Below, piece by piece: positions 16,734-27,895 of a stretch of DNA of 28,104 nucleotides. The DNA lies in contig CAMCNE010000022.1 in the NCBI GenBank assembly GCA_945875935.1, forward strand, positions 1-28,104. The letters run 5' to 3'. The notes under the pieces were generated by a model. It had not been told where the DNA came from, searched no databases, and saw only the letters and a program-made list of their open reading frames with translations. A program made the translations under genes and the position numbers. The DNA is from Bordetella parapertussis (GTDB lineage: Bacteria > Pseudomonadota > Gammaproteobacteria > Burkholderiales > Burkholderiaceae_C). The first letter of the stretch is position 1, and each line of letters starts with the position of its first letter.

Positions 16734-17120
16734 TCAGTCGCCGATGACGCAGGCGTAGCGCTCGTCGTTGGGCGTGCCTTCGAGCGCCGAGCCCGGCTGC
16801 TGGCCGGGTCGCCACATCATCACCTCTTCGATCTTGCGCGCCAGCTCGAAGTCCTTGTCGGTGATGCCGCCGGCATCGTGCGTCATCAGGCGCACCGTCA
16901 CGCTGGCGTACGACACCGCCAGATCGGGGTGGTGCCAGGCGGCCTCGGCGAGGTAGCCGACGGCATTGACCACCATCAGCGTGGCCTTCCAGCCGGCGGT
17001 CTTGAACACACGTTCGATGTGACCGTTCGTGAAGCTCCAGCGCGGCAGTTCGTGCTGCAGTCGCGTGGCGATCTGTGCCTCGGTGAAGACAGCGACGGCT
17101 TGTGTGTTGTGTGAAGACAT
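16734..17120 (-). CDS. phhB: Pterin-4a-carbinolamine dehydratase
   Basis: 128 residues; the fold is about 100 residues. The active-site pattern is visible: His63, His64 and Pro65 in AAWHHPDLAVSY, His81 in RLMTHDAGG and Asp90 in ITDKDFELARKIE. The enzyme dehydrates 4a-hydroxytetrahydrobiopterin after aromatic amino-acid hydroxylation, allowing the cofactor to be recycled. No phenylalanine hydroxylase gene is in the window. ATG 17120 is used because GGGAA lies about 9 nt upstream; an ATG at 17162 is possible but would add residues with no family match. It diverges from the YedI-type gene across 110 bp. Confidence 0.93.
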   Translation of the reverse strand: MSSHNTQAVAVFTEAQIATRLQHELPRWSFTNGHIERVFKTAGWKATLMVVNAVGYLAEAAWHHPDLAVSYASVTVRLMTHDAGGITDKDFELARKIEEVMMWRPGQQPGSALEGTPNDERYACVIGD

Positions 17121-17230
17121 GGCTGATTCCCAGAGTTGAAAGTCAGGGCTGATTGTTTGCATGTCGCCCTTGCCCTGCAAGCCATGACCGCTACGATTCC
17201 GAATTGTCCCGCAACACACGGAAGAACCCG

Positions 17231-18162
<932 letters not shown>

Positions 18163-18163
<1 letters not shown>

Positions 18164-19215
18164 TGCTGCTGCTCGCGCCCATGGAGGGCATGCTCGACCA
18201 CACCCTGCGCGACATCCTCACCCGCGTCGGCGGCATTGACCGCTGCGTGTCCGAGTTCATCCGCATCTCGGGCACCTTGCTGCCCGAGCGGGCGTTTTTG
18301 CGCATCGTGCCCGAGCTGCGCCATGGTGGGCGTACCCGATCCGGCGTGCCGGTGCGTGCGCAGCTGCTGGGCTCTGATCCGGTGAGCCTGGCCGAGAACG
18401 CGGCGCGGCTGGCCATCCTCGGGCCGCACGGCATTGATTTGAACTTCGGCTGCCCCGCCAAGATCGTCAATCGCCACGGCGGTGGCGCGACGCTGCTGGA
18501 CGATCCCGAGCGCGTGGCCGCCATCGTGGCCGCGGTGCGCCGCGCCGTGCCGCGCGAGATGCCGGTGTCGGCCAAGATGCGTCTGGGCAACGAGACCGAC
18601 GCACGCGCCGTGGAATGCGCGCTGGCCATCGCCGGTGCGGGGGCTGACGAACTGGTGGTGCACGCGCGCACCAAGGCGCAGGCCTACCGCCCGCCGGCCT
18701 ACTGGGAGCGGGTGGGCGACATCCGCGCTGCGGTGAAGATTCCAGTGGTTGCCAACGGCGAGATCTGGAGCGTGGCCGACGCGCTGCGCTGTCGAGAGCT
18801 CTCAGGCTGCCACGCGCTGATGCTGGGCCGAGGCATGGTCAGCGATCCGGGCTTGGCGCTGGCCATCGTGGCGGCGAATCGGCCACAGGCGGTCGATTCG
18901 CGCGCCGAAGAACCGACCGCAGGAAACGCGCCCGTGTCGATCGGCTGGGCGGATCTTTACCCGCTGGTCGCCGCGTTCTGGGAGCTGGTGCAAGCGCGTG
19001 GCGATCTGGCCGAACGCCACCGCCCGGGTCGGCTCAAGCAGTGGTTGAACCAGCTGCGCCGCTGCCACCCGCAGGCCGAGGCGCTTTACGGCGAACTGCG
19101 CGCGATCAGCGAGCCCAAACGCATCACCGAGCACCTGGCCGAATCGGCCAGTGTGTTCAATGCGTTTGCTGGATCCCGGCAATCGCCCATTCCCGGCTGC
19201 CGTCAAGCGGCTTGA
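18163..19215 (+). CDS. dusC: tRNA-dihydrouridine(16) synthase DusC
   Basis: 350 residues. Features are LLLAPMEGMLDHTLRD at the start, the FMN-barrel motif DLNFGCPAKIVNRHGGGATLL with catalytic Cys97 (Cys98 in E. coli DusC), ELVVHARTKAQAY and IPVVANGEIWS. RLKQWLNQLRR in the C-terminal helical domain is typical of DusC rather than DusA or DusB. It reduces U16 in the tRNA D-loop with FMN and NADPH. Its ATG overlaps the stop of the YedI-type gene. It is longer than E. coli DusC at the C-terminus, and its last 59 nt overlap the end of the convergent Tim44-domain gene. Confidence 0.93.
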
Positions 19216-20089
19216 CCAGGTGCCAGATCTCGTTGAACGCGCTGGCCTCGCCGCCTTCTTCCTCGCGGATCAAGCCGTGAAAGCGCACGCTGACCACCTG
19301 ACGCTCGGCTTCGTCCGAGAAGTCGGCCACCTCGGCGTCCACACGAACCACATCGGTGTGCTGCACGGTGGTGCTTGAGCGGTCCTGCAGATCCAGCTTG
19401 ATCGCGGCGAACATCTCTGGCGTGGTGAACTGACGCAAGTCGTTCAGGTCGGCGCTGTCGTTGGCTGCTTGCAGCCGGATGAAGATCATCTTGGCGATGC
19501 GCTCGAAGCCTTCCTGATCAAAGCCCACAGGCACGATCGGTGACGCAGCAAATGCGGCGGGCATCACCGGTGCGGCCTGTGCCAAGGGAGCTGGCTCAGG
19601 CGCCGAGCTGGACGATGAGCTGCCCGCCGACCAGGGCGCGTTGGCGCCTGCCGGTGCGCCAGCAAACTGCATGCCGTTCGATCCCGCCATGGCAGGTCGC
19701 GCCTGAGCGGCGCGCATGCGGCTCATCACAAAGCGGATTGCCACGAAGGCGATGCCTGCGAGCAGCACCATCATGATGATGTTGCCGAATTCTTCGCCCA
19801 TGCCGAGATGGCTCATCAACGCCGCGATGCCCAGACCTGCGGCCAAGCCTGCGATCGGGCCCATCCAAGAGCTGCGCGGTGCAGCCGGTGCCGCGCCTGC
19901 TGTGGGCGGCGTGTTGGGCGTGGCCTGCGCAGGACGTGCAGGAGCCGCATCGGGCGCTGCGCGCGCTGGCATGTTGCGTTGCATGCCGGACGAACCCCCG
20001 CCGCCCAGACGTTTGGCATCGGCCGGTGACGGCGTGAAGGTCAGAACGCTGGCAATGGCGAGCGAGAAGGCGACGATCCAGGATTTCAT
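19157..20089 (-). CDS. Tim44-like domain membrane protein
   Basis: 310 residues. A signal peptide (about 1-25, ending ADA) precedes KRLGGGGSSGMQR, a Gly-rich motif usual in this bacterial family. Then come an Ala/Pro-rich linker (40-72), hydrophobic segments at about 76-93 and 102-120, a Ser/Ala/Pro-rich linker, and a C-terminal Tim44-like domain (about 188-310, PF04280) with FTTPEMFAAIKLDL and VSVRFHGLIREE. The fold is NTF2-like and related to the mitochondrial import factor domain; in bacteria the role is not established. GGAGA just upstream supports ATG 20089. It lies 76 bp downstream of glnS on the same strand. Confidence 0.9.
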   Translation of the reverse strand: MKSWIVAFSLAIASVLTFTPSPADAKRLGGGGSSGMQRNMPARAAPDAAPARPAQATPNTPPTAGAAPAAPRSSWMGPIAGLAAGLGIAALMSHLGMGEEFGNIIMMVLLAGIAFVAIRFVMSRMRAAQARPAMAGSNGMQFAGAPAGANAPWSAGSSSSSSAPEPAPLAQAAPVMPAAFAASPIVPVGFDQEGFERIAKMIFIRLQAANDSADLNDLRQFTTPEMFAAIKLDLQDRSSTTVQHTDVVRVDAEVADFSDEAERQVVSVRFHGLIREEEGGEASAFNEIWHLVKPLDGSREWAIAGIQQTH

Positions 20090-20165
20090 TCAGGTCTCCA
20101 TTCGAAATCAAACCCAAGGGTGCATGAGGTGGGGCAAGCACTCGGCGTATCAAGCCACCTCCCGA

Positions 20166-22013
<1,848 letters not shown>

Positions 22014-22044
22014 GGGCGGGCGCGGTGCGAGAAATAGGCTGAGA

Positions 22045-22057
22045 CCTCGATTCGAGG
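22045..22057. promoter_or_regulatory. Perfect 13-bp palindrome upstream of glnS
   Basis: CCTCGA-T-TCGAGG is a perfect 6+1+6 inverted repeat, 31-44 bp upstream of the glnS start and about 80 bp upstream of the divergent small secreted protein gene. A one-base spacer is too short for an RNA hairpin loop, so a dimeric DNA-binding protein would be the natural reader. It may also be chance in GC-rich DNA. Confidence 0.3.
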
Positions 22058-22138
22058 GCTGCCGGATTATCCCCCTCGGTCTGCCCGTAAAGTCTTGGTC
22101 ACAGCCACGCCGGCAGGGCCTACAACGGGAGTCTTTCC

Positions 22139-22516
22139 ATGCACACACGTCTGGTTTTCGGTCTTGCCGCCGCGGCGGGTTGGCTGTTCATGGCGGGCGC
22201 GAACGCCGGCGAGAAGAACTGGTCGACCACCACCGTCACCACCACCACCACCACCACGACAACCACCAGCAAGACCACGGGGGCGGCTGGCGGTTACGTG
22301 GTGTCTACCACCTCGGTGCCGTCCGGCAGCTATTCGACCCCTGCGGGCAGCGGCTACATCTCGTCGCCGCAGGCCACCTTCTCGCAGGCCTATTTGCAGC
22401 CCTTCATCTACCTCCCCGCTCCCGTGCCACCGTATTGGCCGCACTCAGACGGCGGTCAAGGCCACAAGCCGCCTCATCCGGTGCGCCCCGATGGGGCACG
22501 ACCCGCAAGCCGCTGA
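22139..22516 (+). CDS. Small secreted protein with poly-threonine tract, function unknown
   Basis: 125 residues; I do not recognise a family. A signal peptide (about 1-23, ending AGANA) is followed by a threonine tract: three Thr, Val33, then ten Thr (34-43). A Gly/Ser/Tyr-rich region (48-85) and a Pro-rich tail with YLPAPVPPYWP and HKPPHPVRP follow. GGGAG about 8 nt upstream of the ATG is a good ribosome binding site, and codon use has the high third-position GC of the neighbours, so it is probably real. The tract is encoded largely by ACC triplets. It diverges from glnS over 125 bp and converges on the YjgR-type gene with 11 bp between stops. It is likely periplasmic or surface exposed. Confidence 0.8.
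   Translation: MHTRLVFGLAAAAGWLFMAGANAGEKNWSTTTVTTTTTTTTTTSKTTGAAGGYVVSTTSVPSGSYSTPAGSGYISSPQATFSQAYLQPFIYLPAPVPPYWPHSDGGQGHKPPHPVRPDGARPASR
22226..22267 (+). repeat. ACC trinucleotide repeat inside the Thr-tract gene
   Basis: Three ACC codons, a GTC, six ACC codons, then ACG, ACA and two ACC. The unit is three bases, so gain or loss of units changes tract length without breaking the frame. The two non-ACC threonine codons show the tract is not a fresh pure expansion. Confidence 0.85.
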
Positions 22517-22527
22517 ACTGTTGCGCT

Positions 22528-24090
<1,563 letters not shown>

Positions 24091-24128
24091 GAGGGGGCTC
24101 CGGAAGTTCGCGCGGGGGCGGGGTGGGA

Positions 24129-24149
24129 CTCAGGCGCAGGCAGCCTGAG
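24129..24149. other. Inverted repeat between yjgR-type gene and yebC
   Basis: CTCAGGC (24129-24135) and GCCTGAG (24143-24149) form a perfect 7-bp dyad with a 7-nt spacer. It lies 39-59 bp upstream of the YjgR-type start and 74-94 bp upstream of yebC. A TAAAAT at 24160-24165, a possible yebC -10 box, follows 10 bp downstream, so the dyad would overlap the -35 region. An operator role is conjecture. Confidence 0.3.
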
Positions 24150-24197
24150 GGGCGGCCCGTAAAATTCCAGTCTATCCAACAAACACGTCAGGCAGCA

Positions 24198-24216
24198 GCG
24201 CCTGCACAGGAGGCGC
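24198..24216 (+). promoter_or_regulatory. Hairpin overlapping the yebC ribosome binding site
   Basis: The strong ribosome binding site AGGAGG is at 24208-24213, about 9 nt before the yebC ATG. GCGCCT (24198-24203) can pair with AGGCGC (24211-24216) over 6 bp with a 7-nt loop. This would bury half of the Shine-Dalgarno sequence. Such a structure could tune translation, but it is short and not tested. Confidence 0.4.
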
Positions 24217-24222
24217 CATTCC

Positions 24223-24948
24223 ATGGCCGGACATTCCAAGTGGGCCAACATCCAGCATCGCAAGGGTCGCCAGGATGAAAAGCGCGGCAAGATCTGGACG
24301 CGGGTGATCCGCGAAATCACCGTGGCGGCCCGTCAGGGCGGCGGCGATCTGGCGCTCAACCCGCGATTGCGTCTGGCCGTCGAAAAGGCCAAGGCGGCCA
24401 ACATGCCCGCCGACACGGTCAAAAAGAACATCGACAAGGCCACCGGCAACCTCGAAGGCGTCAGCTACGAAGAGATCCGCTACGAAGGCTATGGCATCGG
24501 TGGCGCCGCGGTGATCATCGACACCATGACCGACAACCGCGTGCGCACCGTCGCCGAGATGCGCCATGTGCTCAGCAAGCACGGCGGCAATCTGGGCACC
24601 GAAGGCTCGGTGTCGTTCCAGTTCAAGCATTGCGGGCAGATCATCTTCGCGCCCGGCACCAGCGAAGACAAGGTGATGGAAGTGGCCCTTGAAGCCGGTG
24701 CCGATGACGTGGTCACCGACGACGACGGCGCCATCGAGGTCATCACCGCGCCGGCTTCGTTCGAGGCGGTCAAGGCCGCGCTCGATGCCGCCGGGCTGGC
24801 CAGCGAGGTCGCCGAAGTCACGATGCGCGCCGAGAACACCGTGGCGCTCGCCGGTGAAGATGCCGCCCGCATGCAAAAGCTGCTCGACCTGATCGAAGAC
24901 ATGGACGACACCCAGGCGGTTTTCCACAACGCGGAGTTGTCCCCATGA
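24223..24948 (+). CDS. yebC: YebC/PmpR (TACO1) family protein
   Basis: 241 residues, the usual length. MAGHSKWANIQHRKGRQDEKRGKIW, RLAVEKAKAANMPADTVKKNIDKATG, YEGYGIGGAAVIIDTMTDNR and KHGGNLGTEGSVSFQF are family hallmarks. Members were first described as transcriptional regulators; recent work on YebC and TACO1 proteins points to relief of ribosome stalling, for example at proline runs. A cytoplasmic role in translation is likely. The start is fixed by AGGAGG upstream and the conserved MAGHSKW. It heads the run yebC-purD-hemF-nadD-rsfS and is joined to purD by a five-codon overlapping micro-ORF. Confidence 0.97.
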   Translation: MAGHSKWANIQHRKGRQDEKRGKIWTRVIREITVAARQGGGDLALNPRLRLAVEKAKAANMPADTVKKNIDKATGNLEGVSYEEIRYEGYGIGGAAVIIDTMTDNRVRTVAEMRHVLSKHGGNLGTEGSVSFQFKHCGQIIFAPGTSEDKVMEVALEAGADDVVTDDDGAIEVITAPASFEAVKAALDAAGLASEVAEVTMRAENTVALAGEDAARMQKLLDLIEDMDDTQAVFHNAELSP

Positions 24949-24962
24949 GCGCACGCGCATGA
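24945..24962 (+). other. Five-codon micro-ORF linking yebC and purD
   Basis: ATG AGC GCA CGC GCA TGA. Its ATG overlaps the yebC stop (ATGA at 24945-24948) and its own stop overlaps the purD ATG (ATGA at 24959-24962). A terminating ribosome could thus step from yebC through the micro-ORF to purD. No separate peptide function is implied. It could be chance. Confidence 0.35.
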
Positions 24963-26266
24963 AAGTTCTTGTGATCGGCTCGGGTGGGCGCGAGCACGCG
25001 ATCGCCTGGAAGTTGCTGCAGTCGTCCCGCGTGCAGACGGTCTACGTGGCGCCGGGCAACGGCGGCACCGCGCTCGATGGTCGGCTGCACAACCTGCCGT
25101 TGACCGACTTCAACGAACTGGCCGAGTTCGCTGTGAGCGAAAAGATCGCGCTCACGGTGGTCGGCCCCGAAGGGCCTCTGGCCGCGGGCATCGTCGATTT
25201 CTTCCGCGCTCGCGGCCTGCGCATCTTCGGGCCCACGAAGGCCGCCGCGCAGCTCGAAAGCTCCAAGGCCCACGCCAAGGCCTTCATGGCCCGCCACCAG
25301 ATTCCGACCGCGTCTTACGCAGTCTTCACCGGTGCTGCGGCAGCCCATGAGCACGTCGAATCGCACGGCGCGCCCATCGTCATCAAGGCCGACGGCCTGG
25401 CCGCCGGCAAGGGCGTGGTGGTGGCCACCACGTTGGCGCAAGCGCACGAGGCGATCGACTGGATGCTGGGCACCGATGGCGCGGCCAACAAGCGCGGGGT
25501 GCAGCACAACGCCGGGGCCGACGGCCAGGCGCAGCCGCGCGTGGTGATCGAAGCCTTTCTCGAAGGCGAAGAAGCCAGCTTCATCGTGCTGTGCGACGGC
25601 AAGAACGTGGTCTCGCTGGCGACCAGCCAGGACCACAAGCGCCTGCTCGACGGCGACGAAGGCCCGAACACTGGCGGCATGGGCGCCTATTCGCCTGCGC
25701 CGGTGGTCACGCCCAACGTGCACGCCAAGGCGATGCAGGAAATCATCTTGCCCACCATCCAGGGCATGGCCAAAGAAGGCGTGCCGTTCACCGGATTCCT
25801 GTATGCCGGGTTGATGATCGACGCGCACGGCCAGCCGCGCACGGTCGAGTTCAACTGTCGGCTCGGCGACCCCGAAACCCAGCCCATCCTCATGCGCCTG
25901 AAGAGCGATCTGTTCGATGTGCTGATGCACGCCACCGACGGCACGCTCGACGAGGTCGAGCTGCTGTGGGATCGCCGTGTGGCACTGGGGGTGGTGGTGG
26001 CTGCTGCGGGCTATCCGCTCACGCCACGCAAGGGCGACGCGATCGACGCACTGCCCGCCGAAGCCGCTGATGCCATGGTGTTCCACGCCGGCACCGAGCT
26101 GCGCGACGGCCACTTGCTGACCAGTGGCGGGCGCGTGCTGTGCGTCACCGTGCTGGCCGATTCGGTCAAGCAGGCTCAGCCTCGCGCCTATGAATTGCTG
26201 GAATCCATCCACTTCGATGGCATGCAGTACCGCAGCGACATCGGCCACCGCGCCGTCAAGCGCTGA
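24959..26266 (+). CDS. purD: Phosphoribosylamine-glycine ligase
   Basis: 435 residues (E. coli 429). Start motif VIGSGGREHAIAWKL (GSGGREHA at 7-14) and ATP-grasp segments VIKADGLAAGKGVV and VIEAFLEGEEASF are present, as are GPNTGGMGAYSP at 235-246 and EFNCRLGDPETQPIL. It makes glycinamide ribonucleotide in purine synthesis. A loop around 180 (DGAANKRGVQHNAGADGQAQ) is slightly longer than in E. coli. There is no ribosome binding site of its own close to the ATG, and the micro-ORF overlap suggests coupling to yebC. hemF follows after 38 bp. Confidence 0.97.
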   Translation: MKVLVIGSGGREHAIAWKLLQSSRVQTVYVAPGNGGTALDGRLHNLPLTDFNELAEFAVSEKIALTVVGPEGPLAAGIVDFFRARGLRIFGPTKAAAQLESSKAHAKAFMARHQIPTASYAVFTGAAAAHEHVESHGAPIVIKADGLAAGKGVVVATTLAQAHEAIDWMLGTDGAANKRGVQHNAGADGQAQPRVVIEAFLEGEEASFIVLCDGKNVVSLATSQDHKRLLDGDEGPNTGGMGAYSPAPVVTPNVHAKAMQEIILPTIQGMAKEGVPFTGFLYAGLMIDAHGQPRTVEFNCRLGDPETQPILMRLKSDLFDVLMHATDGTLDEVELLWDRRVALGVVVAAAGYPLTPRKGDAIDALPAEAADAMVFHAGTELRDGHLLTSGGRVLCVTVLADSVKQAQPRAYELLESIHFDGMQYRSDIGHRAVKR

Positions 26267-26304
26267 CCTTCCCGACCTTTGCGGTCGTCACCACCATCAC
26301 CGTC

Positions 26305-27246
26305 ATGAGCACACAAGCCGTTCGAGAGTACTTGCTGGGTCTGCAGGACCGCATCATCGGCGCGCTCGAGGCCGAAGGCGGTCAGCCGTTTCGCAGCGAC
26401 GCGTGGGTGCGTGAGCCGGGTGCGCGGCTGCAGGGCGACGGGCAGTCGCGGCTGATCGAAGACGGCGATTTGCTCGAGCGCGGCGGCTGCAACTTCTCGC
26501 ATGTGCGCGGCCCACAACTGCCGCCATCGGCCACGCAGCATCGGCCCGAACTGGCCGGCGCACCCTTCGAGGCGATGGGTGTGTCGCTGGTGTTCCACCC
26601 GCGCAATCCGTATGTGCCCACGATGCATATGAATGTGCGCATGTTCGCCGCGCTGCCTGAGGGGCGCGAGCCGGTGGTGTGGTTCGGCGGTGGCATGGAC
26701 CTGACTCCGTATTACGGCTTCGAGGAAGACGCGAGCCACTTCCACCGCGTCAACCGCGACGCGCTCGCGCCCTTCGGCGACGACAAGTACCCGCGCTTCA
26801 AGAAGTGGTGCGACGAGTACTTCTTTCTCAAGCACCGCGACGAGCCACGCGGCATCGGCGGCGTGTTCTTCGATGACTTCGCCGAGTTGGGTTTCGATCG
26901 CAGCTTCGCGATGATGCGATCGGTGGGTGACTCGGTCATCGGCGCCTATTTGCCCATCGTGCAGCGCCGCCGCCACATGCCCTACGGCGAGCGCGAGCGT
27001 GATTTCCAGGCCTATCGACGCGGGCGCTACGTCGAGTTCAATCTGGTGTTCGACCGGGGCACGCTGTTCGGTCTGCAGTCGGGCGGGCGTACCGAAAGCA
27101 TCCTGATGTCGATGCCGCCCATCGTGAAGTGGCGCTACGACTGGCACCCCGAGCCCGGCACGGCTGAAGCTCGCCTGTACAGCGACTTTCTGCGCCCACG
27201 CGATTGGGCCGACTGGCAGCCCGCTGCCGGGGACGCTTCGGCTTGA
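26305..27246 (+). CDS. hemF: Oxygen-dependent coproporphyrinogen III oxidase
   Basis: 313 residues (E. coli 299). Family segments are NFSHVRG, PYVPTMHMNVRMFA, VWFGGGMDLTPYYGFEEDASHFH, KKWCDEYFFLKHRDEPRGIGGVFFDD, YLPIVQRRR and RGRYVEFNLVFDRGTLFGLQSGGRTESILMSMPP. It decarboxylates coproporphyrinogen III to protoporphyrinogen IX using oxygen, indicating an organism that lives at least partly with oxygen. No strong ribosome binding site is seen before the ATG at 26305. The stop overlaps the nadD start. Confidence 0.97.
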   Translation: MSTQAVREYLLGLQDRIIGALEAEGGQPFRSDAWVREPGARLQGDGQSRLIEDGDLLERGGCNFSHVRGPQLPPSATQHRPELAGAPFEAMGVSLVFHPRNPYVPTMHMNVRMFAALPEGREPVVWFGGGMDLTPYYGFEEDASHFHRVNRDALAPFGDDKYPRFKKWCDEYFFLKHRDEPRGIGGVFFDDFAELGFDRSFAMMRSVGDSVIGAYLPIVQRRRHMPYGERERDFQAYRRGRYVEFNLVFDRGTLFGLQSGGRTESILMSMPPIVKWRYDWHPEPGTAEARLYSDFLRPRDWADWQPAAGDASA

Positions 27247-27824
27247 GACGCATCGGCCTGTTCGGAGGCAGCTTCGACCCGGTTCACAACGCGCATGTGG
27301 CACTGGCCCGATCGGCCCTTGAGGCGCTGGCGCTCGACGAGGTGCGCTGGATTCCGGCCGGCCACCCCTGGCAAAAGACATGCACGCTCGCTGGCGCCGC
27401 CCACCGTCAGGCAATGGTGGCGCTGGCGATTGAAGGCGAGCCGCGCTTCGTGCTCGATCCCATCGAACTGCAGCGCCCAGGCCCAAGCTACATGCTCGAC
27501 ACGGTGACTGCGCTGCAGGCTTCGCAACCCGATGCGCAGTGGTTTCTGATCATTGGCCAGGATCAGCAAGCCGGCCTGCCCACATGGCATGGCGCCGAGG
27601 AGCTGACCCGGCGGGTGACGCTGGCCGTGGCGCAGCGACCCGGCGCGTCTGGCGATGTGCAGGCGCTGCGTCTGGCCGGCAGCGTCGTGCACACGGTGCC
27701 ACTGCCGCCGATGGCGCTGTCATCGACCGAGGTGCGCGAGCGCTGCGCAGCCGGCCAAGCCATCGACCACCTCGTGCCCCAAAAAGTGGCACGGTATATT
27801 GGGCAGCGCGGGCTCTACCGGTGA
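27243..27824 (+). CDS. nadD: Nicotinate-nucleotide adenylyltransferase
   Basis: 193 residues from a TTG at 27243. The nucleotidyltransferase motif is GLFGGSFDPVHNAHVALA near the start, and the late motif SSTEVRERCAAG (ISST-type) is near the end. WFLIIGQDQQAGLPTWH is also typical. It adenylates nicotinate mononucleotide in NAD synthesis. The TTG overlaps the hemF stop as TTGA and places RRIGLFGGSFDP at the family N-terminus; the open frame back to 27204 lies inside hemF. rsfS follows after 71 bp, the usual Burkholderiales order. Confidence 0.95.
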   Translation: MRRIGLFGGSFDPVHNAHVALARSALEALALDEVRWIPAGHPWQKTCTLAGAAHRQAMVALAIEGEPRFVLDPIELQRPGPSYMLDTVTALQASQPDAQWFLIIGQDQQAGLPTWHGAEELTRRVTLAVAQRPGASGDVQALRLAGSVVHTVPLPPMALSSTEVRERCAAGQAIDHLVPQKVARYIGQRGLYR

Positions 27825-27869
27825 TGGCCTTGTCACCGTCGTCCCGACCCCTCAGGAATTTCATCGCAA

Positions 27870-27891
27870 GCGCCCTTTGGCGCCACAGGAG
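27870..27891 (+). promoter_or_regulatory. rsfS ribosome binding site with adjacent small hairpin
   Basis: AGGAG at 27887-27891 precedes the rsfS ATG with an unusually short gap of 4 nt. Just before it, GCGCC (27870-27874) and GGCGC (27879-27883) form a 5-bp stem with a CTTT loop. Confidence 0.4.
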
Positions 27892-27895
27892 CTGA

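Noticed and set aside
20126..20161. GAGGTGG / CCACCTC inverted repeat after glnS as a terminator
   Set aside because: The 22-nt loop is long and there is no T-run; it may be chance pairing.
22014..22148. 45-codon N-terminal extension of glnS
   Set aside because: Covers the divergent regulatory region and the ribosome binding site of the next gene, and has no similarity to GlnRS.
22226..22267. CRISPR or satellite array
   Set aside because: The repeat is a simple coding ACC run without spacers.
24818..26248. 476-codon open frame on the minus strand opposite purD
   Set aside because: Antisense shadow of purD and yebC; no motif.
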